Assembly (NCBI GenBank): GCA_020698575.1
Contig: CM036251.1
Coordinates: forward strand, 11,572,288 to 11,636,287
Reading direction: 5' to 3'
DNA from: Bostrychus sinensis
Taxonomy: Eukaryota; Chordata; Actinopteri; Gobiiformes; Eleotridae
DNA: 64,000 nucleotides
Position numbers and translations under genes: made by a program. The notes below the pieces were generated by a model. It made no database searches, had not been told where the DNA came from, and saw only the letters and a program-made list of their open reading frames with translations. Of the stretch, positions 42,155 through 52,500 are shown piece by piece. How positions within the stretch are numbered: the stretch's first letter is position 1; each line of letters opens with the position of its first letter.

Positions 42155-42836
42155 GGGCGCACTCACACTAGGGCCATTCAAACCGTGCTGTGCCCAGGTA
42201 AGATTGGGGAGGGGTCTGAGTCCCCGCCGGCCCGCACTCCCACCTGCAAAAACGATCTGTGCCGTGGCCCGGTTACGTCATCACCTCTGAGAGCGACAGG
42301 CTGCTACGTCATCGTGATGCGCAGTTTGTTTACAAGCTGAGCGAGCCGCTAACACTTTTAAAACTGGCGTAGTGGAAAACGTGAGACCAGCGGCATGAAG
42401 TATCTGTGCTGTTTTGATTCTGCTTTGAGTCTCATTCCTGAGACGCGGTCTTCTGTCACACGTTTGGAATAAACCACATACGAGGAGCAGCGAAGGCACC
42501 GCAGATGATGAGAGAGGCTTCAGAACTACTGCCGCTGTCTGTTCTCTTCTTCAGAAAGGTGAGCGCAAGTCGCTGGCATTGGTACGAGTGTTGATAATGG
42601 AGTTTATTCACTTTTTACCGAGAGAAGAACAGTTGCATAGATGACACGCCTCATACTCGTGCGTGCGCACATGCATGAGCAACCGCGCTGTGCCGTGGCC
42701 CACCTCCAACCGTGCCAAAGTCCTGAAGCGTACCGCGCCTGGGCGCGCTGCGGAGCACTCACATTAGGCAACCGTGCAGTGCTTTAGGGGCGTTCCGGAC
42801 TTGGGCACGGTTCGATTGGCCTGCTGTGAGTACACC
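42155..42836. mobile_element. TTAA-flanked nonautonomous DNA element
   Basis: TTAA at 42151-42154 and 42837-42840 bound a 682-bp block. Its ends are imperfect inverted repeats of about 35 bp (GGGCGCACTCACAC and, inverted, GGTGTACTCACAGC, then both TTC/ATCnAACCGTGC). TTAA duplication fits piggyBac or Kolobok; the termini do not settle which. The interior is GC-rich and has no supported ORF. It is nested in the hAT element. Confidence 0.65.
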
Positions 42837-43435
42837 TTAAGATCTACAGTGAGGCTAGAAGGTAGATGTATAGTGATAGAAGTCATAGTTTGAAAAACAA
42901 GTTCAGCCTTTCATTTACATATCTCACCTAAAAATAACATGAACTGAACTTTGAACTAGTTCAAAATTAAAATTGTGAACTATGAACGTGAACAGTTCAC
43001 TTTGAACATGTGTGAACTGAACTTTGAACTAGTTCATGAAAAGTGTGAACTTGCACAACACTGCCTGCCACACACACACATCACGCCTAGGTAAGGTGGA
43101 GACAAACACACAGAAGACAGGAAGAATCAAAAAACCAGGAATGGAACCTGGCAGATCTGTTCAAAAAGTTGCATTTCGTTTACCAAATGAATGTGGGGTT
43201 TTAATGTCAACATTTAGGATTTCTTAGACAGTATAATCAAGGCCATACGCAGGATTTTCAAAATACCGAGGTCCAACAAAGCTGGAGCAAAGTTACCTTC
43301 CTGTTTGTCTGTGGCTTGTCACTGGACAGTTTTTACGCACAGAACACATTCACCTGCTTCCAATCCAATCCACCTTTATATGTACAGCACATTTTACCAA
43401 CACAAAGTCTCCAAAGTGCTTCACAGAAAACATCA

Positions 43436-45276
43436 TCCATCCATTCATCTTCTTCCGCTTTATCCGGGGCCGGGTCGCGGAGGCAACAGTCTAAGCAGGG
43501 AAACCCAGACATCCCTCTCCCCGGACACTTCCTCCAGCTCCTCTGGAGGAACCCGATGTGGAGGAGCAGCGGCTCTACTCCGAGCTCCTCCCGGGTAACC
43601 GAGCTCCTCACCCTATCTCTAAGCGAGCGCCCAGCCACCCTGCGGAGGAAACTCATTTCGGCCGCTTGTATCCGGGATCTTGTCCTTTCGGTCATGACCC
43701 AAAGCTCATGACCATAGGTGAGAGTAGGAACGTAGATCGACCGGTAAATAGAGAGCTTCGCCTTTCGGCTCAGCTCCTTCTTTACCACAACAGACCGATA
43801 CAACGACCGCATTACTGCAGATGCTGCACCGAATCGTCTGTCAATCTCACGTTCCATCCTTACCTCACTCGTGAACAAGACCCCGAGATACTTAAACTCC
43901 TCCACTTGAGGCAGGAACTCCCCCCCGACCTGGAGAGGGCAAACCACCCTTTTCCGGTTGAGAACCATGGCCTCGGACTTGGAGGTGCTGATTCTCATCC
44001 CAGCCGCTTCACATTCGGCTGCAAACCGCCCCAGTGCACACTGAAGGTCCTGGCCTGATGAAGCCAACAATACAACATCATCCGCAAAAAGCGAGATGAA
44101 ATCCTGTGGTCCCCAAACCTGACACCCTCCGGCCCTTGGCTGCACCTAGAAATTCTGTCCATAAAAATTATGAACAGAACCGGTGACAAAGGGCAGCCCT
44201 GCCGGAGTCCAACATGCACTGGAAACAGGTCCAACTTACAACCAGCAATGCGAACCAAACTCCTGCTCCAGTCATACAGAGACCAGACAGCCCCTAGAAG
44301 AGCGCCTCGGACCCCATACTCCCAGAGCACCCCCCAAAGGACGCTACAAGGGACCAGGTCGAATGCCTTCTCCAGGTCCACAAGGCACATGTGGACTGGT
44401 TGGGCAAACTCCCATGAACCCTCGAGCACCCGATAGAGGGTGTAGAGCTGGTCCACTGTTCCACGACCGGGACGAAAACCGCATTGTTCCTCCTGGATCC
44501 GAGGTTCGACTATCGGCCGAATTCTCCTCTCCAGTACCCTGGAAAAGACTTTCCCGGGGAGGCTGAGGAGTGTTATCCCCCTATAGTTGGAACACACTCT
44601 CCGGTCCCCCTTCTTGAAAAGAGGGACCACCACCCCGGTCTGCCAGTCCACAGGTACTGTCCCCGACCGCCACGCGATGTTGCAGAGATGTGTCAGCCAC
44701 GACAGCCCCACAACATCTAGAGACTTGAGGTACTCAGGACGGATCTCATCCACCCCCGGTGCCTTGCCACCGAGGAGCTTTTTAACCACCTCGGTGACTT
44801 CAGCTTGGGTGATGGATGAATCCTCCTCCGAGTCCCCAACCTCTGCTTCCTCAACGGAAGACTTGTCGGTGGGATTGAGGAGATCCTCAAAGTATTTCTT
44901 CCACCGCCCAACAGCATCCCCAGTCGAGGTCAACAGCTCCCCACCCTCACTGTAAACAGTGTTGGTGAAGAACTGCTTCCCCCTCCTGAGGCGGTGGACG
45001 GTTTGCCAGAATCTCTTTGAGGCCGACCGATAGTCCTCCTCCATGGCCTCCCCGAACTCCTCCCAGACCCGAGTTTTTGCCTCCACAACCGCCCGGGCCA
45101 CAGCACGCTTGGCCTGCCGGTACCCGTCGGCTGCCTCAGGAGTCCCACGAGCCAGCCAAGCTCGATAGGACTCCTTCTTCAGCCTGACGGCATCCTTCCT
45201 CCCGTGGACCCACCACCCGCAGGAGGAACCGTAAGGGGCCGGTGCAAGGAAGATCGGGCAGTGGTCGAAGGCGGGG
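43436..45276 (-). mobile_element. Rex3/RTE-like LINE, 3' portion of a 5'-inverted insertion
   Basis: This is the minus-strand part of a Rex3-type element. The 3' tail with GGATGGATG lies at about 43436-43445. Upstream come the C-terminal block, the RT and the linker. Together with 45277-46246 on the opposite strand it forms one insertion flanked by CAGAAAACATCA at 43424-43435 and 46247-46258. Endonuclease sequence on the + strand joined head-to-head with RT sequence on the - strand is the signature of 5' inversion (twin priming). Confidence 0.87.
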
Positions 45277-45323
45277 GCCTCGGCGTCCCGATCCCTGGAC
45301 GCAGAAACTGGCTCTGGGGACAT
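43560..45323 (-). pseudogene. Rex3-type reverse transcriptase, broken
   Basis: The open part (45200 down to about 44060) contains the linker KKESYRAWLARGTPEAADGY, then LLGGKAPGVDEIRPEYLKSL, FKKGDRRVCSNYRGITLLSL, EQCGFRPGRGTVDQLYTLYR, VDLEKAFDLVP and GLRQGCPLSPVLFIIFMDRI. The frame shifts near 44090, and the FADDVVLLASS catalytic box is read in a second frame (44145 downward), followed by SKSEAMVLNRKRV and LTYGHELWVMTERTRSRIQA. A segment near the C-terminus is deleted (after LLLHI). It is non-functional. Confidence 0.85.
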
Positions 45324-46246
45324 GGAATGTCACCTCGCTGGGGGGGAAGGAGCCTGAGCTTGTGCAGGAGGTTGAGCGTTACCGACTAGATATAGTCGGG
45401 CTTGCCTCCACGCACAGTTTGGGCTCTGGAACCCAACTCCTTGAGAGGGGCTGGACTCTCTTCTACTCTGGCGTTGCCCACGGTGAGAGGCGGCGGGCTG
45501 GTGTGGGCTTACTCATAGCTCCCCAGCTCAGCCGCCATGTGTTGGAGTTTTCCCCGGTGAATGAGAGGGTCGCGTCGCTGCACCTTCGGGTTGGGGACAG
45601 GTCTCTCACTGTTGTTTCGGCCTATGGGCCGAACAGCAGTGTAGAGTACTCGGAAAGTGCTGGAAAGTGCTCCAACTGGGGACTCTGTCATTCTACTGGG
45701 GGACTTCAACGCTCACGTGGGCAGTGACAGTGACACCTGGAGTGACACCTGACTTGGGAGGAACGGCCTCCCCGATGTGAACCTGAGTGGTGTTTTGTTA
45801 TTGGACTTCTGTGCTAGTCACAGTTTGTCCATAGCAAACACCATGTTCGAGCACAAGGGTGTCCATGAGTGTACGTGGCACCAGGACACCCTAGGCCGGA
45901 GGTCGATGATCGACTTTGTTGTCGTCTCATCTGACCTTCGGCCGTGTGTTTTGGACACTCGGGTGAAGAGAGGGGCTGAGCTGTCAACTGATCACCACCT
46001 GGTGGTGAGTTGGATCCGCTGGCGGAGGAGGAGGCTGGACAGACTCGGCAGGCCCAAACGTATTGTGAGGGTCTGTTGGGAACATCTGGCTGAGTCCTCT
46101 ACCAGAGGGGTCTTCAACTCGCACCTCCGGGAGAGCTTTGACCAGATCCCGAGGAAGGCTGGAGACATGACATGGAGTCCGAGTGGACCATGTTCTCCAC
46201 CTCTATTGTCAATGCAGCCATCAGGAGCTGTGGCTGTAAGGTCTCT
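45277..46246 (+). mobile_element. Rex3/RTE-like LINE, inverted 5' portion (endonuclease)
   Basis: The plus strand encodes the endonuclease of the same Rex3-type element: LALGTWNVTSLGGKEPELVQ, RAGVGLLIAPQLSRHVLEF, VVSAYGPNSS, then after frame breaks DFCASHSLSIANTMFEHKGV, GRRSMIDFVVVSSDLRP and STDHHLVVSW. A deletion and frameshift lie near 45650-45760 around the GDFNAHVGS motif. It ends at the 12-bp target duplication at 46247. Confidence 0.85.
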
Positions 46247-46796
46247 CAGAAAACATCAATTAAATAAAAACAAACACACATTACTAAGTACCATAAAATA
46301 GTGTAAATAAATAATATATAAAAAAGACAATAATATAAAAAAGTTAAAACAATAAAATAATAAAAGTCTTCATGCTAAAAAAATTTACATGTCTAATAAA
46401 TTAAACTAGAAATTGAGCCTACAATAAAGAAAAAACAAATACCTTGCAGAACACACCTCAGGATTATGCCAAGACTAAACAAGGACATAATCTAGGACAA
46501 AAATGAAAATATGGAGGAAAGAAATACAGAGATATGGACCCCATGGACCTCAGTATCATATGGCAGTCTAAATACAGTATATTCTCAACTTGCTGTTATA
46601 CTAGTACTGTCTAGTTTAATGTCTTGTGGCCTGAATGTAGTTTGTAGTATGGCATGCCACCAGCAGGCCAAAGCTAAACTCAGAACTCTATTTTTGAGGA
46701 GTGTGTAGTATTTTAGAATATTTACTGAAGCATACTCATTTTTAAAATAACCCTTTTGCTTTTGTTCATGTCATTTTTTAAAGAATATAAGAAAGT
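46247..46796. other. Flank homologous to the downstream region of gene A
   Basis: AT-rich sequence; about 46385-46600 (ATGTCTAATAAATTAAAC and following) resembles 13700-13800 downstream of gene A, which supports a shared duplication unit. No gene is seen. Confidence 0.4.
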
Positions 46797-47030
46797 AAAT
46801 GCTGGACCTCAGTGACAAGGGTAACACACTTGATTTACAACCAAAAAGTTCCTTGTTCAATCCCAGGGTTGTAGTGGTAGTAATAGTAGTAGTTATGGTA
46901 GGAGTACACTTTGCTGTGCCTGTACAAAAAACAAACAATTTGTGTGTTGCAGGCGTGCATAATAACTGTAACTGTTGAGAGCAGCTGGATGTGAAGAGGA
47001 GCGCATACAAACTCTACAATAAACGCGTGC
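46797..47030 (+). repeat. Possible tRNA-derived SINE
   Basis: GACCTCAGTGACAAGGGTAA and, about 35 bp later, CTTGTTCAATCCCAGGG resemble Pol III A and B boxes. A GTAGTAGTTATGG-type simple repeat follows. Family not identified. Confidence 0.4.
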
Positions 47031-47221
47031 CAGCGAACAGGGACTAGATTTGGATTATTATCTGTCATAACTGAGACCAAACTTCAGGACACTCTTAAGG
47101 ACAGCGGTGATTTTGGACAAACTCGGCTTTACAGGAAATGCAGGGCATTTTCTTCAGAAAAGACTGAAATGGTTCCCTGTGTTTCCCGTGAGGGATGAGT
47201 GCTTACGTGTTGTCAAAATGC

Positions 47222-47334
47222 TGATTTTCATTTGGCCTGAGGATGCAGGAGAACCTGACTATACTCCAGTGTTCGGCATCACTACGACGCCTAAACCTTA
47301 CAACATGAAGGTGGAGCTCAGGGCTAAGCCATGA
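47222..47334 (+). pseudogene. Orphan last exon of a CYP2 gene
   Basis: The frame [20 protein letters not shown] then [12 protein letters not shown] and a stop matches the end of exon 11 of gene C almost exactly. The heme-binding start of the exon and all other exons are absent. The downstream sequence (47340-47430 and 47899-48400) also aligns with the flank of gene C (54268-54840), so this is the 3' end of a lost tandem copy. Confidence 0.88.
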
Positions 47335-47430
47335 GGAACCAAAGGGAATAAGCTACAGTACTATTGTATACAAGATCATTTGCAGTTCATCACATGACCA
47401 CCTGATGACGCTCCTGCTCTGTACATCTCC

Positions 47431-47898
47431 TTAAAGGGGCTATGCTATGCTTTTTTGAGTCTTTTAAATTTATTTAGGACACATCTAGATCAGTATCTTA
47501 CGTTTCGTTTCATTCGCTAAGAGCCCTCCCTCCCTGCTGTCCCGCTGCTGTCTCGCCCCTTCAGTGCTCCTCACAACAACACATGCCAGTGCAGAAGCAG
47601 TGTTTGAGTGTTGCTGCTGCAGTTCAGGGATGGGTTTGTTTGGTTGCTGCAAGGGAGGCGTGAGCTGTAGCTGTGCTTCTTGAACAGGACAGGACCATGA
47701 GGGGGGAGGGGCGTGGTCAGCAGGAAAAGGCAGACAGCAGTTTTAGCCTCTCACAAACTCAATGTAAAAGAATAGAGGATTACTCAAACATGCATGAATG
47801 AAACAAAAGCACAACTCCAGGTGTGTTTTTGATGAGTGAACAACATTTTAACATGGAAAGCTCAGAAAAGATGATTTTGCAGAATATATCCCCTTTAA
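47431..47898. mobile_element. TTAA-flanked MITE, copy 1
   Basis: TTAAAGGGGCTATGCTATGC at the left and the inverted ATATCCCCTTTAA at the right enclose about 460 bp. The homologous flank of gene C at 54352-54375 reads straight through without the element (CATCTCCTGAAGACGGTG), which is an empty site. Relatives occur at 61467 and 62460. Confidence 0.8.
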
Positions 47899-49435
47899 GA
47901 TGGTGCCAGTGAGGCAGTCATCAGGTCTTGACACTGCATGCGACAAATACTCTAAATTAAAGTATTTGTAGTAATTTGCATAATGGTACAAACAACATGT
48001 ATATAGTATATAAAAGATATAAAACAGTGAAAATACTGGAAGTTAAAAAGATGGTTATACATTTATTACTTCCTATTTTCAATCAAACTTGCATATCATG
48101 CCAAAAAAAGAAAAAAAAAAGAAAATTTGCCTACTTGGGTTGTTTTGGGAAAAAAAGTTTAAGACATTTTTTTAATAGATACTGTTCACTATTCATGTCT
48201 TCCCTATCTATTTAAAAGTCTCCTAATTAACAATGTAGATTAAAAAATAACCTTATACTGCACTAAAAACAATAAAATGACTTGATATATCTTGTGTTAA
48301 AATGCATACAATTTGATAACTGACCCTATACAGTTTTGCATTTAACTACCACACATCATATCCTATGGCCTACAATACAATTTAATCATAATTATTTGGT
48401 GGATAATATTTTAAAACATCTATATTTGCTCAAATGTTTAAAAACATAAAAAAATATATACTTTTACTCAAGTATAGATTTTTTAAAAATTTATTGAACC
48501 ATTATGGCAGGACACTGCAGGTGACAGGGATGATTTTTAACATTTTTATTTCAGCGTGAAACTGTTCAGATCACATCAACATTAAAAAAATGTATTGTAA
48601 GTTCTGAGTCATTTAATGTTTCATAAGTAAATCAGGCATTACATACGTAATATGCACACACTTGCAAACACTTCTCAATACAAATATTGTACTAAATATA
48701 CTAAATATTGGAAAGAGCCAGGTTTATTTTTAAAGCTAAAGAAGAATAAAGCTCTCTCTTTAAAAACTTATTCAATTACAAATACCATTTAGAAAAAATA
48801 ATGCCAACAAATAATAAGCTGTCAGAACATAAAACAAAATGGAGTTTCTGCTCAAATTAAACTGATAACTTAACAAATGTAGTATAAAGCTTTTGGCCCT
48901 TTGTAAATCAGACAATTGTTTCTTTCTATTATTGTCATATGTTGTTATTACAGTGCACTATGTAATGTGATATTGTCGTACCATATTTAATTGGTGTGAG
49001 TGTTAAAAGCCTGTACTTTTCTGCTAAATACCTAAAAGGAATAAAGGAGGAAAAAAAAGAGCCAGGTTTAAAATGTTTGATTAATTTTGTCGACATAGTA
49101 GATTGAAGAGTTTTTCCTGAGAAAATTACTACAAATCTATTATGTTAAAAAGTCTACTGTAGCCTGACTGAGAACAAAAACACAGTAGGCTGGCTTTATT
49201 ATTTATACAATACTCTTATTCAGCCCGCGACCAAGACTTTTTTTCTAATTTTGGCCCCAGCTCCGATTGAGTTTGACACCCTGGATGATAATGTCTACCC
49301 TAGATAATGCTGCCAATAGCCTTAAAAACAGATTTTTTTTTTATTTATTTATATTTTTTTTAAGAATAAAAAGCCAAATAAATCAGTCCGGGAATTATAT
49401 ATCAACAAATGTATGTACTTGCTCTCACTTTTATA
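47899..49435. other. AT-rich intergenic sequence
   Basis: Part of this (to about 48400) is homologous to the gene C downstream region. The rest is AT-rich with homopolymers; no coding feature is supported. Confidence 0.4.
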
Positions 49436-49545
49436 ACAGAGTCCACATTCACTGGAGGCGGTGCTAAATAAACTCTGCTGAACTCCTCCAGTCTTAATCC
49501 ACTGACTGTGCTCCTCTCTGTCATTCTCCTCTCTCTGCTCTCACC
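49436..49545 (+). promoter_or_regulatory. Proximal promoter/5' UTR block of gene C
   Basis: The block CAGAGTCCACATTCACTGG then GGTGCTAAATAAACTC aligns with the equivalent intervals of genes A and B. TAAATAA is about 80 bp before the ATG and could serve as a TATA-like element. A pyrimidine-rich leader (CTCCTCTCTCTGCTCTC) precedes the start codon. Confidence 0.45.
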
Positions 49546-52500
49546 ATGTTTGCCTCTGTGGTGCTGTTATGGATCTGTATCTGCTTCTTTGTGATTCAGC
49601 TCAGGTGTCGGAGGCCCAAAAACTTCCCTCCTGGACCCACAGCTCTGCCGTTTTTGGGAAACCTGCTGAATTTAAGCCCGGACAACCCTCTGAATGACAT
49701 GGAGACGGTAGGAAAACAGACTTAACCTGTTAAGCTCTGAGGCCTTTTTCCTGAAAATTCTATATCTACATTTATTAAGGTTTTACTTAGCATTTACTAG
49801 GTGTACATAGCTAACCTTGGTAGCAAATTAATTGGTGGACTTTGGGGATTACTGTGGAAGAGAAATAATATTAATAAATTATATTGTTTGACCATAAATT
49901 GAGGTTGAAATTGATTATTCTAATTTCCGCCTCAAGAAAAACACCTATTTGCCTCCAAAAAAGCCATTTTCCTTCCTGTAGTGACGCAAATAACAACATA
50001 AATTGAAAATTTCACATATCTTGGTCTACTGCAGCAAAACTTGTGCCAAATAAACAAAGTAATGGAAAGATATACATGTTTTATTTTTAAAAATTCCAGG
50101 TGGAATCCAACTGTTGAATAGAAATTGAAGTAGATAGTTTTGTTGCCACGAATTGTCCAAACACGAGGATGTCAACTCAGGTCAGGTTAACTTATAACTA
50201 ATGGCATTCATTGTTTTTTTCTAGAGAGACTATGAACATTTTTATGACTCTGGACAGTGTTTGATCTTGGTGTGTACATAACCTGAGTCTATACAGTCAC
50301 ACATATTCCTACCATAGACCACATTATCTGTTGCTGATGACTTGAAAAACAGATAAACAGAGAACTGTCTCAAAATATTGACTTTTCAGAAGCATGTGTT
50401 TTATATCTATGCACTTGACTAAAAGCTTCAAACTCAAGACTTCCATTTCAGTACAATAATACCATATATTTTGTCAGAGAAGTTGTTCTATCCAGCTTAT
50501 TTCTTCTGACAAGTGCATATTTTGACATTTGGTGGTACGTTTTACCATGCCAGTACCAAAGTGTTCAAACAATAATATTAATACCTGCCTGCAAGTAGTA
50601 TCAGTGATTCATTGTGTATCATGTTTTTCAGTTGAGGAGGACGTATGGAAACGTCTACAGTGTGTACATCGGACACAGACCTGCTGTGGTGCTGAGTGGG
50701 TCACAGGCTCTGAAGGAGGCTCTGGTTAACAAAGCTGTGGACTTCGCTGGACGACCTCAAGACATGTTCATGAATGACATCATAGAGAGAAGAGGTACCA
50801 CAACAATAATATACTACACACCTGTCCTTTTATTACAACCTGGAGAGAGTCAGCGACAACTTTCAGCAGAAAAGATGTTGTGTGATCCATTAGACAGCAG
50901 GGGGGAAGTAGAGCCGAGGTTTGGACTGCAACAACTAATCAATTAATCAATTATAAAACAATCAAATTGAATCAACTAATTTAATATTCAGTTAATCGCT
51001 AACTGGGGAATCTATAGACTCTGATGCTGAGAGATGAGGTTTTAATAACAGTAGATCACAGTAAATCAATAGAAATAGCAGGAGAGAATATCAATTTTGT
51101 GTTTTTGATTTAAAAAAAACATCTTTGTGTGTATATATACATATGCACTGTCCAAAAGTCTTTTGGTGGCATACTTTCTTTGTTTTTTTAATCACGTTCT
51201 TACTTGCTTCACTGTCTGATTATAAATCGGTTAATTAAAAAAATCAACAGATTAATCAGTTTTCAAAACATTGTTTGTTGCAGCCAGATCACATACAGTA
51301 TCCAGTGGTGATTCAAGAATTTGCTTGGTTTGCCCTGTTGCAGCTCCTCTCAATTTGTCTGAGATTTAAAAAATAAAATAAAATTTTGTCTTTTGCTTCT
51401 TCCTGATTAATAATTCTTTATATCAGTCAATGACCCTCTGTTTCTGCACCATAACAGTGCAACACATACAAAAGCAGTGCAGCCCTGCAACAAGTATACT
51501 CTCAGCTTATATAATTTTAGTTAATGTTTGTTCTCATTCAACAGGGAAAATCGATTTAACCAACTGCACTCGTATGACCCCATGGCCTACATAAAAGGAC
51601 ATACAAATGCCACGACCCTTATTGAGGGAGAGATAACCAGTCATATTTTGTACAGTTAAGATACTGCAGCAGTAAAATAACTTGAAGTTAAAGTACACAT
51701 TTGCTGAGATACGTTTTATTGTGAGTTGTTAACTTTGGAGATATGTAATGAATACTGTGTGTCTTCTTACCCTTTACCGTTATTGAGTCTAGATTATGAA
51801 TAGTGTGTGTATAGTAGATAGTGAATATAACTGACTATAGCACTGCATGATAGAGTTAGTCTTTATGTCAGAGTTAGTCTGTTGTCTTTCAGAAAGCTAA
51901 AAGCCCTAACTGTTCCAGGTGTACTCCTGGCTGATTATGGTCCTGCATGGAAGGAGCACCGTCGCTTTGCTTTGATGACCATGAGAAACTTTGGTTTGGG
52001 CAAACAGTCGATGGAGGAGAGGATTCTGGGAGAGCTACATTATACCATTAATAACCTGGAGAAAAACACAGGTAAGTCCTGAGTGCATTTCTTAAAGGAT
52101 GACCATAGGTTGTACTGTAACAAGTGGGCTGCACAGCAGTCAGGCCAAGCTACCCCTGCACTTGGATGTTTTTGTTTTTGCCCTTTAGGGAAAACTCTGA
52201 GTCCTCAAGTCATGTTTCATACAATCGCCTCCAACGTAATTTGCCAAGTTTTGTTCAATACACGATACGAACATAACGATGAGTTTATTATAAAACTGGT
52301 GAGCTCTTTCACTGAGGTTACCAAAATGGCTAATGGACCCTGGGCTTTTGTGAGTTACCCTAATTTTAACTTTTTTTTCTTGCAAACATTGTCACATTAG
52401 TCCAACTTTTTAAAGCTGTAAAGATTATTTGTGTTTTCTTGCAGCTGTATGACAGTTTTCACTGGGTTCGCTACCTGCCACTGCCTTTCACCAGAGCTTT

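Larger units (their letters stand above)
40990..43063. mobile_element. hAT-like DNA transposon with 8-bp target duplication
   Basis: The ends are CAGTGTTGTGCA (40990) and its inverted form TGCACAACACTG (43063), preceded and followed by the perfect 8-bp repeat CCTGCCAC (40982-40989 and 43064-43071). An 8-bp duplication with CAGNG-type ends is diagnostic for hAT. Both sub-terminal regions are full of GAAC/GTTC motifs (GAACTAGTTCA, TGAACGCGTTCA), probable transposase-binding repeats. The short frame at 41958-42150 (FYTLSRKDYDGKKLPF) may be the start of a hAT transposase. A Rex3 LINE and a TTAA-flanked element are nested inside. Without them the element is only about 0.75 kb and cannot encode a full transposase. 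Confidence 0.88.
40655..43154. mobile_element. Insertion block downstream of locus B containing the hAT element
   Basis: Sequence after locus B matches the gene A flank up to about 40650 and again from about 43155 (GTTCAAAAAGTTGCATTTC). The block between has no counterpart in gene A. It comprises unclassified repeat sequence (40655-40989 and 43064-43154) around the hAT element. Confidence 0.55.

Noticed and set aside
43558..44955. Several + strand frames of 80-166 codons
   Set aside because: Antisense shadows of the Rex3 reverse transcriptase, Pro/Arg-rich without motifs.
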